A stretch of DNA of 42,547 nt from contig VBOR01000036.1 in the NCBI GenBank assembly GCA_005893165.1, positions 1 through 42,547 of the forward strand. Direction: 5' to 3'. This document shows, one piece after another, positions 1 to 8,605 of this stretch. The stretch is from Candidatus Eiseniibacteriota bacterium (GTDB taxonomy: Bacteria; Eisenbacteria; RBG-16-71-46; SZUA-252). Under the pieces are notes generated by a model that saw nothing but the letters and a program-made list of their open reading frames with translations, did not search any database and had not been told where the DNA came from. The position numbers and the translations under genes are program-made. The number at the start of each line of letters is the position of its first letter. The stretch's first letter is position 1.

Positions 1-1
1 G

Positions 2-712
2 AGAGTATTCCTCGTCGGATCCGCGTTCTGCTTCGCAGCCATCTTCTGTAGCGCAGCCGCGGTCTCGGCCGCCGACCGTGCGAGACATGTGACCGTCCAC
101 GCGTCCGGGAGCTTCCAGAAATACGGCATGACTGACGTCGACAACGCGATGCGTGCGACCCTCAACGCCTATCCGGGTTCCAGAGCGGATAAGGACAAGA
201 TTGAATCGGGAGCGGGCTATGGCGGCGGAGTTCGCCTTTGGACCAGCGATCGCGTATTCATTCCCTTGGAACTTCAGAGGATTCTTGCGTCGAACTCCGG
301 GAGCGGGCCCTATGCCGGGCAGACCTACACCGTCGAGTTGAACGTTCCCGCGGTGGCCCTGACCACGGGGGTCGGGTACGTGCTGTTCGATCGCCGGCCG
401 GTCCGTCTGGCTCTGTCCGGGGGCGCCGGGTACTATGTCTGCACCGGCGAGATCGTAACGCGCGGACCGGGTGTGGCCGAGCGCAGGGACCTCGAGGGTA
501 GCGGCTTCGGGTTCCATGGGATGGGCATCGTGCTGGCACGAGTCGGCGGCCGCTTGGATCTGGAGCTCGGCGGCGGGTACCGATTCGCAAGGACGACGGA
601 CATTACAAGCGGCGGGCAAAGATTCCGAAATTCTGACGGCTCGCTCGCTCGAATCGACTGGAGCGGGATCACGGGAAGGGCGGGGCTGTCGGTTCGAGTG
701 TCGAGCGAGTAG
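2..712 (+). CDS. Outer-membrane beta-barrel-like protein, 5' end cut by window
   Basis: The open frame runs in from the window edge; no start codon lies before the hydrophobic segment, so the first residue or residues are outside. Codons 1-23 read as a signal peptide (VFLVGSAFCFAAIF, then SAAAVSA) with likely cleavage before ADRARH, so most of the mature protein is present (236 codons here). The mature part is rich in alternating Gly/aromatic/charged stretches (GAGYGGGVRLW, GVGYVLFDRR, GGAGYYVC, LELGGGYRFARTTD) and ends in a strand-like GRAGLSVRVSSE, as in small outer-membrane barrels. I do not recognise a family. An internal ATG/GTG start would delete the signal peptide and is unlikely. The gene lies 14 bp before the next gene on the same strand and may share its transcript. 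Confidence 0.6.
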   Translation, partial: RVFLVGSAFCFAAIFCSAAAVSAADRARHVTVHASGSFQKYGMTDVDNAMRATLNAYPGSRADKDKIESGAGYGGGVRLWTSDRVFIPLELQRILASNSGSGPYAGQTYTVELNVPAVALTTGVGYVLFDRRPVRLALSGGAGYYVCTGEIVTRGPGVAERRDLEGSGFGFHGMGIVLARVGGRLDLELGGGYRFARTTDITSGGQRFRNSDGSLARIDWSGITGRAGLSVRVSSE

Positions 713-726
713 AGAGGACCGGCGGC

Positions 727-1113
727 GTGCCCGGATCCAGACCCGTGAAGCATGCATTTGCCGCTCCGTTGATGCTCGCCCTGCTTTCTCTGCACGGCTG
801 CGGCGCCGCTCCTTCGGCGCCCCTTCGTTCTGCCCCACGGATCCGTGAGGCCCCACCGCCATTATCCGATTCGAGGCCGGTCGCCGTAATCAGATTTCCT
901 GTCACGAAGCCTGGAGAAATCATCATCCGCATCATGGACAAGGAGGGTCGCCAGGTCCGGGATCTCTCGAGAGGCACGACGCCCGGCGTCAACGAGATTT
1001 CCTGGGACGGAATGTCAGACGACGGGAGGCGGGTGGGAAGTGGAGTCTATTTCGTCGTGGTCGACTTCGCCAGTGGCGAGAGGTTCACGACGAGGGTCGT
1101 TCTCGCTCGTTAG
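727..1113 (+). CDS. Small exported protein with C-terminal FlgD-like Ig domain
   Basis: A 128-aa protein. A GTG start at 727 has AGAGAGG at 711-717. A second in-frame GTG at 745 would give a tidier signal peptide (MKHAFAAPLMLALLSLHGC), so the start is uncertain. The Cys at residue 25 follows LHG, a poor but possible lipobox, so it may be a lipoprotein. Residues 55-128 form a FlgD-like immunoglobulin fold of the kind used as a C-terminal sorting/anchoring module in the FCB group: IRIMDKEGRQVRDL, then EISWDGMSDDGRRVGSGVYF and a final strand ending RVVLAR. There is little else in the protein, so it looks like a tail with no cargo. The PorV-like gene follows 30 bp downstream on the same strand, which suggests a shared envelope or secretion role. 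This is inferred from context only. Confidence 0.6.
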   Translation: MPGSRPVKHAFAAPLMLALLSLHGCGAAPSAPLRSAPRIREAPPPLSDSRPVAVIRFPVTKPGEIIIRIMDKEGRQVRDLSRGTTPGVNEISWDGMSDDGRRVGSGVYFVVVDFASGERFTTRVVLAR

Positions 1114-1143
1114 GGCGAGAGCAGCAAAGATGCGGGAGCATTC

Positions 1144-2436
1144 ATGAGTCCGAGGCACGGGAGCAATGGAGTCCGCGGTACCCTGATCGCAGCAGTACTG
1201 TTCCTTCCCCTTGCGCTGTCATCACCTGCCGTCGCGCAGAATCCAGAAGCGGAGAGCGGTGCCCAGTCGCTGCTGCTCGACCCGTCGGTTCGATCCTCCG
1301 CGATGGGGCACAGCTCGAACGCCGTGTTCTGGGGGAGCGGGTCGAATTGGAGCAATCCCGCCCTGCTGGCGTACCGACGGGGAGTCGAGTACGAGTGGGG
1401 ACGGACGCAGCTCGTGCCTCAAATTGCCGATGACGTGTTCTTCACGTCGAAGCGGCTCACGCTGGGCTACTGGGGAGTAGGATTTCTGGTCGCTGGAAAG
1501 CCCATCTCGAGCGTCGGAGGGCTGAGATTGGATTATGGCGTGAGTATCGCCACCGACGTGGACGGAAATGAGCTCGGCCGGTTCAGATCCTACGAAGATA
1601 CACAGGCATTCGCGACCGGCGCGAATCTCCTGGAATTCGCGGAGCATGCGTTGAAGGTGGGAGGCATGGAGATCCCGGCACTGAGCCGATACGGAGACGT
1701 TGCGGTCGGCTGGAGTGAAAAACGAACGCATGTGTTCCTGGCACCCGCCGACGTGACGCTGGACCACGTCGCAGCGGAGGGGTACGTCACGACGCATGAT
1801 TCCGGAGTGCTCGTGCGGCTGACACCCTATGACGGCATCGATCACCCGGGCACCCTCCCCGGGCTGGATCGGGTTCTAGCGGGGCGCCTCGAGGGCAGCT
1901 ACGGGGGATCCACCCAGAACTACAACAATGCGACGATCGCCTACGTCGATCCCAACCAATCGGATCCGGTCGCCCGCATTCAAATCAAAGGATGGGCTGC
2001 GCACGCCTCGTTCGACCTGCCGCAGCGGTACAGGGAAAACATCCGAGCGCATCGGCTCGGGTGGTTGACGGACATGATCAGTCCCTTGATCTCGGTCGGG
2101 AGGACCGGAAGCAAGCAGCTTCCTTTGATCCCGGATGCGACGACCGGTGGTTTGAGATCGGGGACCCGGATCCGGAATTCCGGGTGGGAGGTCACGCTCG
2201 CGAATATCTACTCGTTCCGGGGCGGGAAGATCGATGATCCCGTGGGTACGATCCAAGGCGAGACTTCGGGTTGGGGCATCGGTCTGCACTTGAAGGATGT
2301 CGCAGGCTTCAACTACGACCGCGCGACCATTCCGCAGTCCATTTACCTGGGTCCCGTTCACCGGAAGGCGCTCTCGTTCTATTTCAACCCGCTGCGCGCC
2401 TGGGACCTCGTGCGGGGCGGCAAGCGCTCCGTATGA
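1144..2436 (+). CDS. PorV/PorQ-like outer-membrane protein
   Basis: A 430-aa protein with a signal peptide (residues 1-31, LIAAVLFLPLALSSPAVAQ). Residues 39-76 match the N-terminal pattern of PorV/UPF0164-type outer-membrane barrels: a small stretch ending in SSAMGHSSNAVFW, then NWSNPALLAYRRG, the counterpart of the usual AMGGAFVA…WNPAGLA. The rest alternates short Gly/aromatic strands (LTLGYWGVGFLVAGK, GWGIGLHLKDVAGFNYDRAT) expected of a 14-strand barrel. PorV proteins carry type IX cargo to the surface. That function is family knowledge and cannot be shown here because no T9SS core gene is in the window. It sits directly after a FlgD-tail protein. The ATG start has only a weak purine-rich stretch (GAGAGCAGCAAAG at 1119-1131) upstream. 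Being a fatty-acid-transporter-like barrel is the main alternative. Confidence 0.6.
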   Translation: MSPRHGSNGVRGTLIAAVLFLPLALSSPAVAQNPEAESGAQSLLLDPSVRSSAMGHSSNAVFWGSGSNWSNPALLAYRRGVEYEWGRTQLVPQIADDVFFTSKRLTLGYWGVGFLVAGKPISSVGGLRLDYGVSIATDVDGNELGRFRSYEDTQAFATGANLLEFAEHALKVGGMEIPALSRYGDVAVGWSEKRTHVFLAPADVTLDHVAAEGYVTTHDSGVLVRLTPYDGIDHPGTLPGLDRVLAGRLEGSYGGSTQNYNNATIAYVDPNQSDPVARIQIKGWAAHASFDLPQRYRENIRAHRLGWLTDMISPLISVGRTGSKQLPLIPDATTGGLRSGTRIRNSGWEVTLANIYSFRGGKIDDPVGTIQGETSGWGIGLHLKDVAGFNYDRATIPQSIYLGPVHRKALSFYFNPLRAWDLVRGGKRSV

Positions 2437-2470
2437 AGCCTCGAGCCGGCACGGAGCTCTGTCTCTGAGC

Positions 2471-2935
2471 GTGGATCGCAAGAGTGCGATGTACGGCGCC
2501 GCGCAGACACTGCTTCTCTGTGCCTTCGCGGGAGTCTACTTCCTGGATCGCAGCGCGTGGCTCTGGCCCCGGGGCGGACTCTCCGGGATCCTGGGCACGG
2601 CGTTCTGCGCTGCCGGACTGCTCCTCGTGGTGTCCGCGATCGTGACGCTTCGGCGCGTGATCCAGATCGCGCCGGAGCCACGACAGGGCGGCGAGCTCGT
2701 GACCCAGGGGGTCTATTCGCGATTCCGCCACCCGATCTACACCGGGATCGTGATCCTGGTCGCGGGCCTGTTCCTTCGAAGGCCGACTGTGCTCGTCGGA
2801 GCCATGGCCGCCCTCGTGATCGCCTATCTGGCGTTCAAGGTGAGGCTCGAGGAGAAACTGCTGGCGGCACGCTACCCGGAATACCCGTCCTACCGGAAGC
2901 GCACGTGGGGACTCCTTCCGGGATGGCGCGGCTGA
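2471..2935 (+). CDS. Isoprenylcysteine carboxyl methyltransferase-like membrane protein
   Basis: A 154-aa integral membrane protein with about four hydrophobic segments (residues 8-24, 36-60, 91-103, 106-122). The hallmarks of the ICMT/phospholipid methyltransferase fold are present: VTQGVYSRFRHPIYTG (RHP at 86-88), a late EEKLL (127-131), YPEYPSYRKRTW and a C-terminal LLPGW. These residues bind S-adenosylmethionine and the lipid-facing substrate in the family. The bacterial substrates are mostly unknown, so only membrane-embedded SAM-dependent methyl transfer is proposed. The GTG at 2471 is chosen because it precedes the first hydrophobic segment and lies 34 bp after the previous stop; ATG at 2489 is an alternative. 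A longer reading of this frame back into the preceding gene is overlap, not protein. Confidence 0.8.
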   Translation: MDRKSAMYGAAQTLLLCAFAGVYFLDRSAWLWPRGGLSGILGTAFCAAGLLLVVSAIVTLRRVIQIAPEPRQGGELVTQGVYSRFRHPIYTGIVILVAGLFLRRPTVLVGAMAALVIAYLAFKVRLEEKLLAARYPEYPSYRKRTWGLLPGWRG

Positions 2936-2989
2936 AGAGGTCTCGGGAACTCGATCGCCAAGGCGAGGATACGACGCGTACGGACTGCC

Positions 2990-3018
2990 TTGCCTCCTTC
3001 TCCCGTCTGCGCCACAAT
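2990..3018 (+). promoter_or_regulatory. Possible sigma-70 type promoter
   Basis: TTGCCT (2990-2995) and CACAAT (3013-3018) are separated by 17 bp, each matching 4 of 6 consensus bases, 64 bp before the ATG of the 667-aa exported protein. It is a weak match in a GC-rich background and is offered as the best candidate for that gene. Confidence 0.3.
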
Positions 3019-3081
3019 GCGGCTCTCTTACACTCTGGCAACCGGACTTGCCCAGGATTTCGGATCGATCGGAGGCGACCC

Positions 3082-5085
3082 ATGAACACGTGGCAGCGTA
3101 TCGCCCTCGGGATTGTCGCGCTCCCGCTCCTGATGACCCTCGCGGGATTGCCGGCGACGGCCCACGCCCAGCAGATCCTCCTCGACAAGCCGGTGCGCGC
3201 CGGCGAGCTGGTCTGCTTTCCCGACCTGAACGATCCCCTCGTCTACTACTACGTGAACGACAAGCCTCACCTTGCGACGGACGCGAACGGCAAGCCGCAG
3301 TTCTCCTTCCTTCGCTACGTGGAGAACGTGCGTTCGGGCGCGGACCAGCCCGAAGCCCGCGAGGGGGAGGGAGGGGGCATCGTGCACGCCGTGGTCGCTC
3401 TCAGTGTCTCCAAGGAGCAAATTGCGGCGGCGCAGCGGGAGCTCGCGCGCGTGAAGCCCGGGGCCAAGCTCATGGGCCCCATCGTCTACAAGTCGGGCAA
3501 GTTCGGGCTCGTCTCCTCGTTCAAGGACACGAACGGGAGCATGACCAAGCAGGTGGTGGGCCTGGGGAACGCTCCGCTCCTGGATGGGGACAAAGCGGCG
3601 GTATCGATGCAGCTGACGAAGCTCGGCGCGAAGATCCTCTGGGAGTCGTTTCAGACGCCCACCCCGGACATCAGCTTCAGCTTCGAGATGGACATGACCG
3701 GGTACCGCTCGCCGCACCGGGCGGTGATCGAGGCGAACTTCGACCAGATCTACGATCACAAGGCGTTCGGCGCGGCCGTGGCGACGAAGTTCCTGGCCGC
3801 GGAGATCAAGGGTGCCTTCGACGATTTGAAGCGTGAGGGTGCGATCAAGCTGACCCAGGTGGGTGAAGACGCGAATCTGGAGTCCATGATCACGACCGCG
3901 TACACGAAGATCTCGGAGATCATGTTCACGCCGCTCGGGGGAACGGAGACTCCAGAGGTCTCGACGGCGGCGGGGGCCGGGGGCCAGTCCAGCTTGCTCG
4001 ATCGCGCGACCGCGATGCTCGCGGCGAACCGCGCCTCGGCCCAGGCGGAGAACACGAACATCCGCGCCGAGAACAAGGCGCTCCGCGAAGAGAAGCGCAA
4101 GGCCGAAGCGAAGTCCGTGCGGGAACGCATGGCGGCCCTGGCCTCCACCTCGGGTGGGTCGGCGTCGGAGTCCGCGGAAGCCGACAGCACGGACGATTGG
4201 GGTCCTTCCCTGGCTCCCGGCGCGCGGCCCTACGACAACGTGACAGAAGACGAAGGCGCTCCGCAGGAGCGCGCCGAGGTAGCCGTGCCGGAATTCGCGG
4301 CGATCGCGGTGTTCGAGATGAAGTCGGTCCATCAGAAGGGGATCTTCAAGATCGACCTCAACAAATACACCACGGACAACCTGACGCTCCGGTTTGATGA
4401 GAACATCGGCGACCTGCGGACTCTCAAGGAGGGCGACAACTTCCGTCAGGTGAACCTGGACGATCCCCTCTACAAGCAGCGGGAGCTGACGGTGTTCGTG
4501 GACGGGATGAACGCCAAGGATTTCGGCGACTACATCAATTTCGCCACGGTCCAGCTCCGGAAGAAGCACCAGACCGGCGAAGAGTCGCAGGATGAAGTGC
4601 GGATCGACCGGAAGAATTTCAATTCCGAGGGGAATGCCTTCAAGCTCCTCTATGGATGGAAGAGCGACAACGACCGCCGGAAGTGGATGGATTACGAGTA
4701 CCGGACGACCTGGAGCTTCTTCGGCGGAAAGGAGCTGGAGCAGACCTGGAGGAGCGCCAACGCGGGCGCGATCAACCTCGTTCCGCCCTTCCAGAAGAAG
4801 AGCGTCGACCTGCAGGCCGACCCGGACGCTGTCGCTCAGGCGCAGGTGCGTACGATTGGCGTGAAGATCTACTACAAGCTGGCAGGCGTGGAGCAGGTGA
4901 AGCAGGTGACGCTGAACGCGGCGAAGGGACAGCTCTCAGATCGGATCGATTTCATCCTGCCTTCGAATGCGCTCGAATACGATTACGAGATCACGTGGCA
5001 ACTCAAGGGGAACCGGACGGTTTCGTCCGGACGGAAGCGTGGCAGCGAGTCCATTCTGTTCGTGGACGAGGTGCAGGCGGGGTGA
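3082..5085 (+). CDS. Exported protein of unknown function with central coiled coil
   Basis: A 667-aa protein. ATG at 3082 is fixed by GGAGGCG at 3071-3077 and by a clear signal peptide (IVALPLLMTLAGLPATAHAQ). The open frame extends upstream but that part is shadow sequence. I recognise no family. Visible parts: an N-terminal beta-rich region (about residues 28-300); a Ser/Ala- and charge-rich segment at about 305-355 (AENTNIRAENKALREEKRKAE) that should form a coiled coil; an acidic Pro/Glu linker to about 405; and a C-terminal beta-rich region (about 405-667) with repeated strand pairs, many Tyr/Trp residues and a Glu/Lys-rich surface. There are no membrane segments after the signal and no evident catalytic motif. 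It is probably periplasmic or surface-located. The last gene of its strand here, it converges on the phospholipase-like gene 45 bp away. Confidence 0.65.
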   Translation: MNTWQRIALGIVALPLLMTLAGLPATAHAQQILLDKPVRAGELVCFPDLNDPLVYYYVNDKPHLATDANGKPQFSFLRYVENVRSGADQPEAREGEGGGIVHAVVALSVSKEQIAAAQRELARVKPGAKLMGPIVYKSGKFGLVSSFKDTNGSMTKQVVGLGNAPLLDGDKAAVSMQLTKLGAKILWESFQTPTPDISFSFEMDMTGYRSPHRAVIEANFDQIYDHKAFGAAVATKFLAAEIKGAFDDLKREGAIKLTQVGEDANLESMITTAYTKISEIMFTPLGGTETPEVSTAAGAGGQSSLLDRATAMLAANRASAQAENTNIRAENKALREEKRKAEAKSVRERMAALASTSGGSASESAEADSTDDWGPSLAPGARPYDNVTEDEGAPQERAEVAVPEFAAIAVFEMKSVHQKGIFKIDLNKYTTDNLTLRFDENIGDLRTLKEGDNFRQVNLDDPLYKQRELTVFVDGMNAKDFGDYINFATVQLRKKHQTGEESQDEVRIDRKNFNSEGNAFKLLYGWKSDNDRRKWMDYEYRTTWSFFGGKELEQTWRSANAGAINLVPPFQKKSVDLQADPDAVAQAQVRTIGVKIYYKLAGVEQVKQVTLNAAKGQLSDRIDFILPSNALEYDYEITWQLKGNRTVSSGRKRGSESILFVDEVQAG

Positions 5086-5130
5086 GCGTAGGGTCGACCT
5101 GAACCCGGCAGAGTCCGGGTCCGAACCTCC

Positions 5131-6660
5131 TCATCTCAGGCAGGAGCCGACGGTCCGGACGATGTCCATCTTCACGCGGGCACAGTCGCAATCCCCCTTG
5201 CCCTCGATCGTGAAGGGCGCGCTTCCGCTCACGTCGCCGTGCAGCTGCCCGTCCGTGGTCCGGTAGGTGAAGACGAGGCTGGTGTCCCCCTTCTTCGGAT
5301 TGATGTCCACGAAGTCGTCGAAGAAGTAATCCAGATCCATCAGCTCGAAGATCATCACCACGTTGCTCCGGTTGATGGGGAGCGCCTTCGTCATCGTCCA
5401 GGGCCCATACGCCAGGGTGTCGAAGTTGAACGTGCTGTGTCCCTTGATGAGCCCCGACCAGTAGTACTGGCCATCGATCTTCGCGCGGCTGTAGTAGTCC
5501 ATTCCGCCGCCCATCCCCAGAAGACCGTCGTGCCCCCCGGTCAGATCGATGCGATGCACCTGGATCTGGACGAACTGGAGGCTCTGAGGGGCCGCGCTGG
5601 GCAGCTTCACGTTGACGGGACCCTTGTAGGGCGCGACACCCCAGGTCGAGAGCAGGGACTGGACCTCGGACCGGAGCGCGCTCGCCTTCTTGTCGATGCA
5701 GCGACCGCCCATGTAACCGACCACCGCGCCGAGGAGCAAGTCGGGGTCGGTGCCCGGCGGCGGGCGAAACGCGTCCATCACTTCCGACGGCGCCCCGTTT
5801 CCGCTCCAGTGCCCCCCGTAGAAGGAGATCTTCCGGGAATAGTCCCAGTCGCGACTGGGATCGAACGCCGACTTCGGAAACCGCTGCATCTTGCTCCAGG
5901 TCGCGGTGTCGTTCACGAACGTCTGGAACAGCCTCACCCATTGCCGGCTGGCGAAATAGGCGCAGATGTAGGCGTCCGTGTAATGGGGTCTTCCGGGCTG
6001 ATCCTTGTTCAGGGAGTCCGGTGGACTGTTCCACTGGCCGTGCCACCGGATGACGCCGTTTCGATTCAAGCGCGTGTACACGTCGAGGCTTTCCCGGTCC
6101 GCCCGATCCATGGAGAGCCACGTGGGGTGATCGCCGTACTTGGCCAAGGCGCCCCGTCCGAGCGGAGGGCCCGTGGTGCCGCCTTCGACCCAGTTGCTGT
6201 GGGCGTAGAAGTCCTGCACGTTGTGCAGCGATGCGCCGAGGAGCGCCATGAGCCCCAGGATGTCGCCGCGCTTCGTCTTCGCGATGGCGACGCTATCGGT
6301 CGCCGCGAGCATGGCATCCCATCGACGGGCCACGTCGTATTTCGAGTCGAGCATGTCGAAGTGCTGGAAGTGGGCGGCGGCCATGGCCGGGGCGGCGCGC
6401 TGGAGGCACGCGGCGTTGAGCGCCGGCTTCACCTTGGGATGATCCATGAAATCGTAGAAGTCCACGAAGAAGTTCGCGCTCTGCACGGTCTGGACGGCAT
6501 TGGGGGAGAACCCCTCGGACTTGAGCACGTCGGCGGTGATGTCGAAGTGGGGTTCCGTGTCAAAGGCCGACGCCGTTCCCGCGAGCGCGGAAACGGCCGC
6601 GAGGACGACCGCCGCGAGAAATGCGGCCGGGAGAATCGCCGAGACACGAGGGGCTTGCAT
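5131..6660 (-). CDS. Secreted zinc-dependent phospholipase C / Het-C-like protein
   Basis: A 509-aa protein whose ATG has GGAGG six bases upstream on the minus strand. There is a signal peptide to about residue 32 (AALAG-TASA type end). The helical N-terminal half carries the ligand pattern of the zinc-dependent phospholipase C / S1-P1 nuclease / Het-C fold: His38 in TEPHFDIT, His100 in HFQHFDML, and the central SLHNVQDFYAHSNWVEG with His146, Asp150 and His154. Other histidines (GDHPTW, RWHGQW) could complete the site. The last 150-170 residues look like a separate beta sandwich (VQIQVHRIDLTG…, VVMIFELMDLDYFFDDF) resembling a C2/PLAT membrane-binding domain. Lipid hydrolysis is the family's usual role, but the true substrate is unknown. 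It is divergent from the glycosyltransferase gene at 6757, with 96 bp between starts. Confidence 0.65.
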   Translation of the reverse strand: MQAPRVSAILPAAFLAAVVLAAVSALAGTASAFDTEPHFDITADVLKSEGFSPNAVQTVQSANFFVDFYDFMDHPKVKPALNAACLQRAAPAMAAAHFQHFDMLDSKYDVARRWDAMLAATDSVAIAKTKRGDILGLMALLGASLHNVQDFYAHSNWVEGGTTGPPLGRGALAKYGDHPTWLSMDRADRESLDVYTRLNRNGVIRWHGQWNSPPDSLNKDQPGRPHYTDAYICAYFASRQWVRLFQTFVNDTATWSKMQRFPKSAFDPSRDWDYSRKISFYGGHWSGNGAPSEVMDAFRPPPGTDPDLLLGAVVGYMGGRCIDKKASALRSEVQSLLSTWGVAPYKGPVNVKLPSAAPQSLQFVQIQVHRIDLTGGHDGLLGMGGGMDYYSRAKIDGQYYWSGLIKGHSTFNFDTLAYGPWTMTKALPINRSNVVMIFELMDLDYFFDDFVDINPKKGDTSLVFTYRTTDGQLHGDVSGSAPFTIEGKGDCDCARVKMDIVRTVGSCLR

Positions 6661-6756
6661 GCCAGCCTCCAACGGTGAGGGCTTCTCGTTCAGGCCTGTG
6701 CGACGGAAGTGAAAACCACGACAAGGTACTACGAAACTCGGGTACGGTATACACCC

Positions 6757-8421
6757 ATGAGCAGCCCCGAACGCACGGCCTCCGCGATCGCTCTGGCCTC
6801 CATTCTCCTGATGCTCGCCGCGCAGGCCGTCGTCTACCGGCCCAGCGAGCCCTTCTATAACAACGACGAGAACCGCCACGTCATGACCGGGGTGTTCTTC
6901 CGGGACGTCCTCAGCGACCTCCCGATCGCGCACCCGCGCGACTACGCCATCCGCTATTACCTCCAGTACCCGGCGCTGGGCGTTCCCCTCTGGCCCCCCC
7001 TCTTCTATTTCGTCGAGGGTGTGTTCATGACGCTCTTCGGCACCTCCACCCTCGTCTCGAAGGCGGTGGTCCTCGGCTTCGCCTGCGTGGCCTGCCTCTA
7101 TCTGTTTTTCCTGGCGCGGCGGACTCACGGAGCGGAGGTGGCGGCCCTCGCGGTGCCGCTTCTGGCGTTCGGTCCGCTCTTCTTCGAGTTCTCGCACCAG
7201 GTCATGCTGGAGATACCCACCCTGGCTCTGGGTCTCGGGGCCACCTATCACTTCGTCCGCTTCCTGGACCTGCAACGCCGGTCGGACCTCTTCGCCGCGG
7301 CGATTCTCGCCGCCCTCGCCGCGCTCACGCGGTTCAGCGCCGTCTACCTCTTGCCCGTCTTCCTGTTTCTCGTGATCGTTCGCAGGCAATGGGCGATCTT
7401 TCGCAGGCGGGACGCGTACCTGGCCGCGGGACTCGCCATCCTTCTCGTCGCCCCCTACTACGCGGTCACCGCCACCGAGCTCGGCTGGATCTATGGGAAG
7501 CTGGTGGGGGGGACGAACGTCGGGGTGACCGGCCCTCCGTTCAGCCTCAGCGGGCTCCTGTTCTATCCGTCGCAGATTCCAGGGCAGATCGGCTGGTTCG
7601 CGTTCCTTCCTTTCGCGGTCGGTCTCGTGCATGCGGTGGCCCCGTCGCAGCGGCGGCGTTCGCTCCCGTATCTGACCCTGGCCGGCGTGATCTATCTCGT
7701 CTTCACGCCGATGGGCATCCGCGAATCGCGGTATGCAATCTACTGGGTTCCGTCCCTCGCGGTCTTTGCCGCGGATGGAATCCATTTCCTGTCGGGGCGG
7801 CTCCGCCCGGGCCGCCTCCGCGCGTACGCCTACGGGGCGCTCGGCGCGTTCGTCGTCCTGGGAACGGCCGCGGTGAGCATGGCCAAGCCGGTCTCGTTCG
7901 TGCGAGGGTACGAGGCAGGGGCCCGTTACGTGGTGGAGCACACGCGGACCTCGAGGTGCTGCCTTTTCGACGGCGGCTTGAACGGAAACTTCATCTACCA
8001 GATGCGCCGGCTGGATCCGGGCCGGAAGCTCTGGGTGCTCCGGGGGGACAAGCTTCTCTACAGCGTGCTCCTCTACGCCCAGGTTGGGTACGCTTCCACG
8101 CCCAAGAACGGCGAGGACATGCTCGCCACGATCTACAAGTACGATCCCGAGCTCATAATTGTCGAGGAGCCCCAGACCTTCGGCCGGATCGAAGCGGCGG
8201 CGCGATTCCGGGCCCTGCTCGCCCGCCACCCGGAGCGCTTTCGACTCGAGACGACGATCCCGGTCGAGACCAACGACAAGGGATTCGGAAACCTGGAGCT
8301 CAAGATCTACCGCAACCTGATCCGGAACCCCAAGCCTTCCGCGGAGCTCGAGGTCGAGATGCTCGCGCTCCGGCGCACAATTCGTACGAACCTCTCGCCA
8401 GGAGAGAAGAACCGCAAGTAG
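6757..8421 (+). CDS. GT39/ArnT-like membrane glycosyltransferase
   Basis: A 554-aa polytopic membrane protein with roughly 10-12 hydrophobic segments. The first periplasmic loop carries the acidic motif of the GT-C superfamily (FYNNDENRHVMTGVFF, Asp-Glu near residue 34), followed by a PPLFYFVEG segment that matches the HPPL region of ArnT/PMT-type enzymes. ESRYAIYWVPSLAVF near residue 330 matches the conserved R-Y…P segment before the last membrane helices. Such enzymes transfer a sugar from a polyprenyl-phosphate donor to lipid or protein on the outer face of the inner membrane; donor and acceptor cannot be read here. ATG 6757 (MSSPERTAS) is preferred over an upstream GTG at 6709 because it immediately precedes the first helix. 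There is no clear Shine-Dalgarno. Confidence 0.8.
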   Translation: MSSPERTASAIALASILLMLAAQAVVYRPSEPFYNNDENRHVMTGVFFRDVLSDLPIAHPRDYAIRYYLQYPALGVPLWPPLFYFVEGVFMTLFGTSTLVSKAVVLGFACVACLYLFFLARRTHGAEVAALAVPLLAFGPLFFEFSHQVMLEIPTLALGLGATYHFVRFLDLQRRSDLFAAAILAALAALTRFSAVYLLPVFLFLVIVRRQWAIFRRRDAYLAAGLAILLVAPYYAVTATELGWIYGKLVGGTNVGVTGPPFSLSGLLFYPSQIPGQIGWFAFLPFAVGLVHAVAPSQRRRSLPYLTLAGVIYLVFTPMGIRESRYAIYWVPSLAVFAADGIHFLSGRLRPGRLRAYAYGALGAFVVLGTAAVSMAKPVSFVRGYEAGARYVVEHTRTSRCCLFDGGLNGNFIYQMRRLDPGRKLWVLRGDKLLYSVLLYAQVGYASTPKNGEDMLATIYKYDPELIIVEEPQTFGRIEAAARFRALLARHPERFRLETTIPVETNDKGFGNLELKIYRNLIRNPKPSAELEVEMLALRRTIRTNLSPGEKNRK

Positions 8422-8605
8422 CCGGCCGGATCAGTTCCGGTCGAATAACGCGTTCCTAACTCGATGCACAGTTGCGGGTTCAGAAGAGCACCTGGATCGC
8501 GTGGGCGTCAAGGATCATCCCCGCACGAACCTAACGAAACCTAGCCCCGCGACTTCACATTCGGCTACGATCCGACTCCCACCGGGACACCCCGGATCTT
8601 CATCG

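Noticed and set aside
2297-2470. Longer N-terminus for the ICMT-like protein, overlapping the PorV-like gene
   Set aside because: The extra residues are Arg/Ser/Thr-rich shadow sequence inside the upstream gene; the first helix follows the GTG at 2471.
5103-5120. ACCCGG/CCGGGT hairpin between convergent genes
   Set aside because: Only a 6-bp stem and no T tract on either strand; not convincing as a terminator.
6743-6757. GGTATACA just before ATG 6757 as a leaderless promoter
   Set aside because: No -35 and the spacing to the ATG is too short for the usual start position.
6661-8229. Long minus-strand open frame upstream of the phospholipase-like gene
   Set aside because: It is Arg/Glu/Gly-rich antisense of the glycosyltransferase gene, and a good ribosome site plus signal peptide mark the start at 6660.
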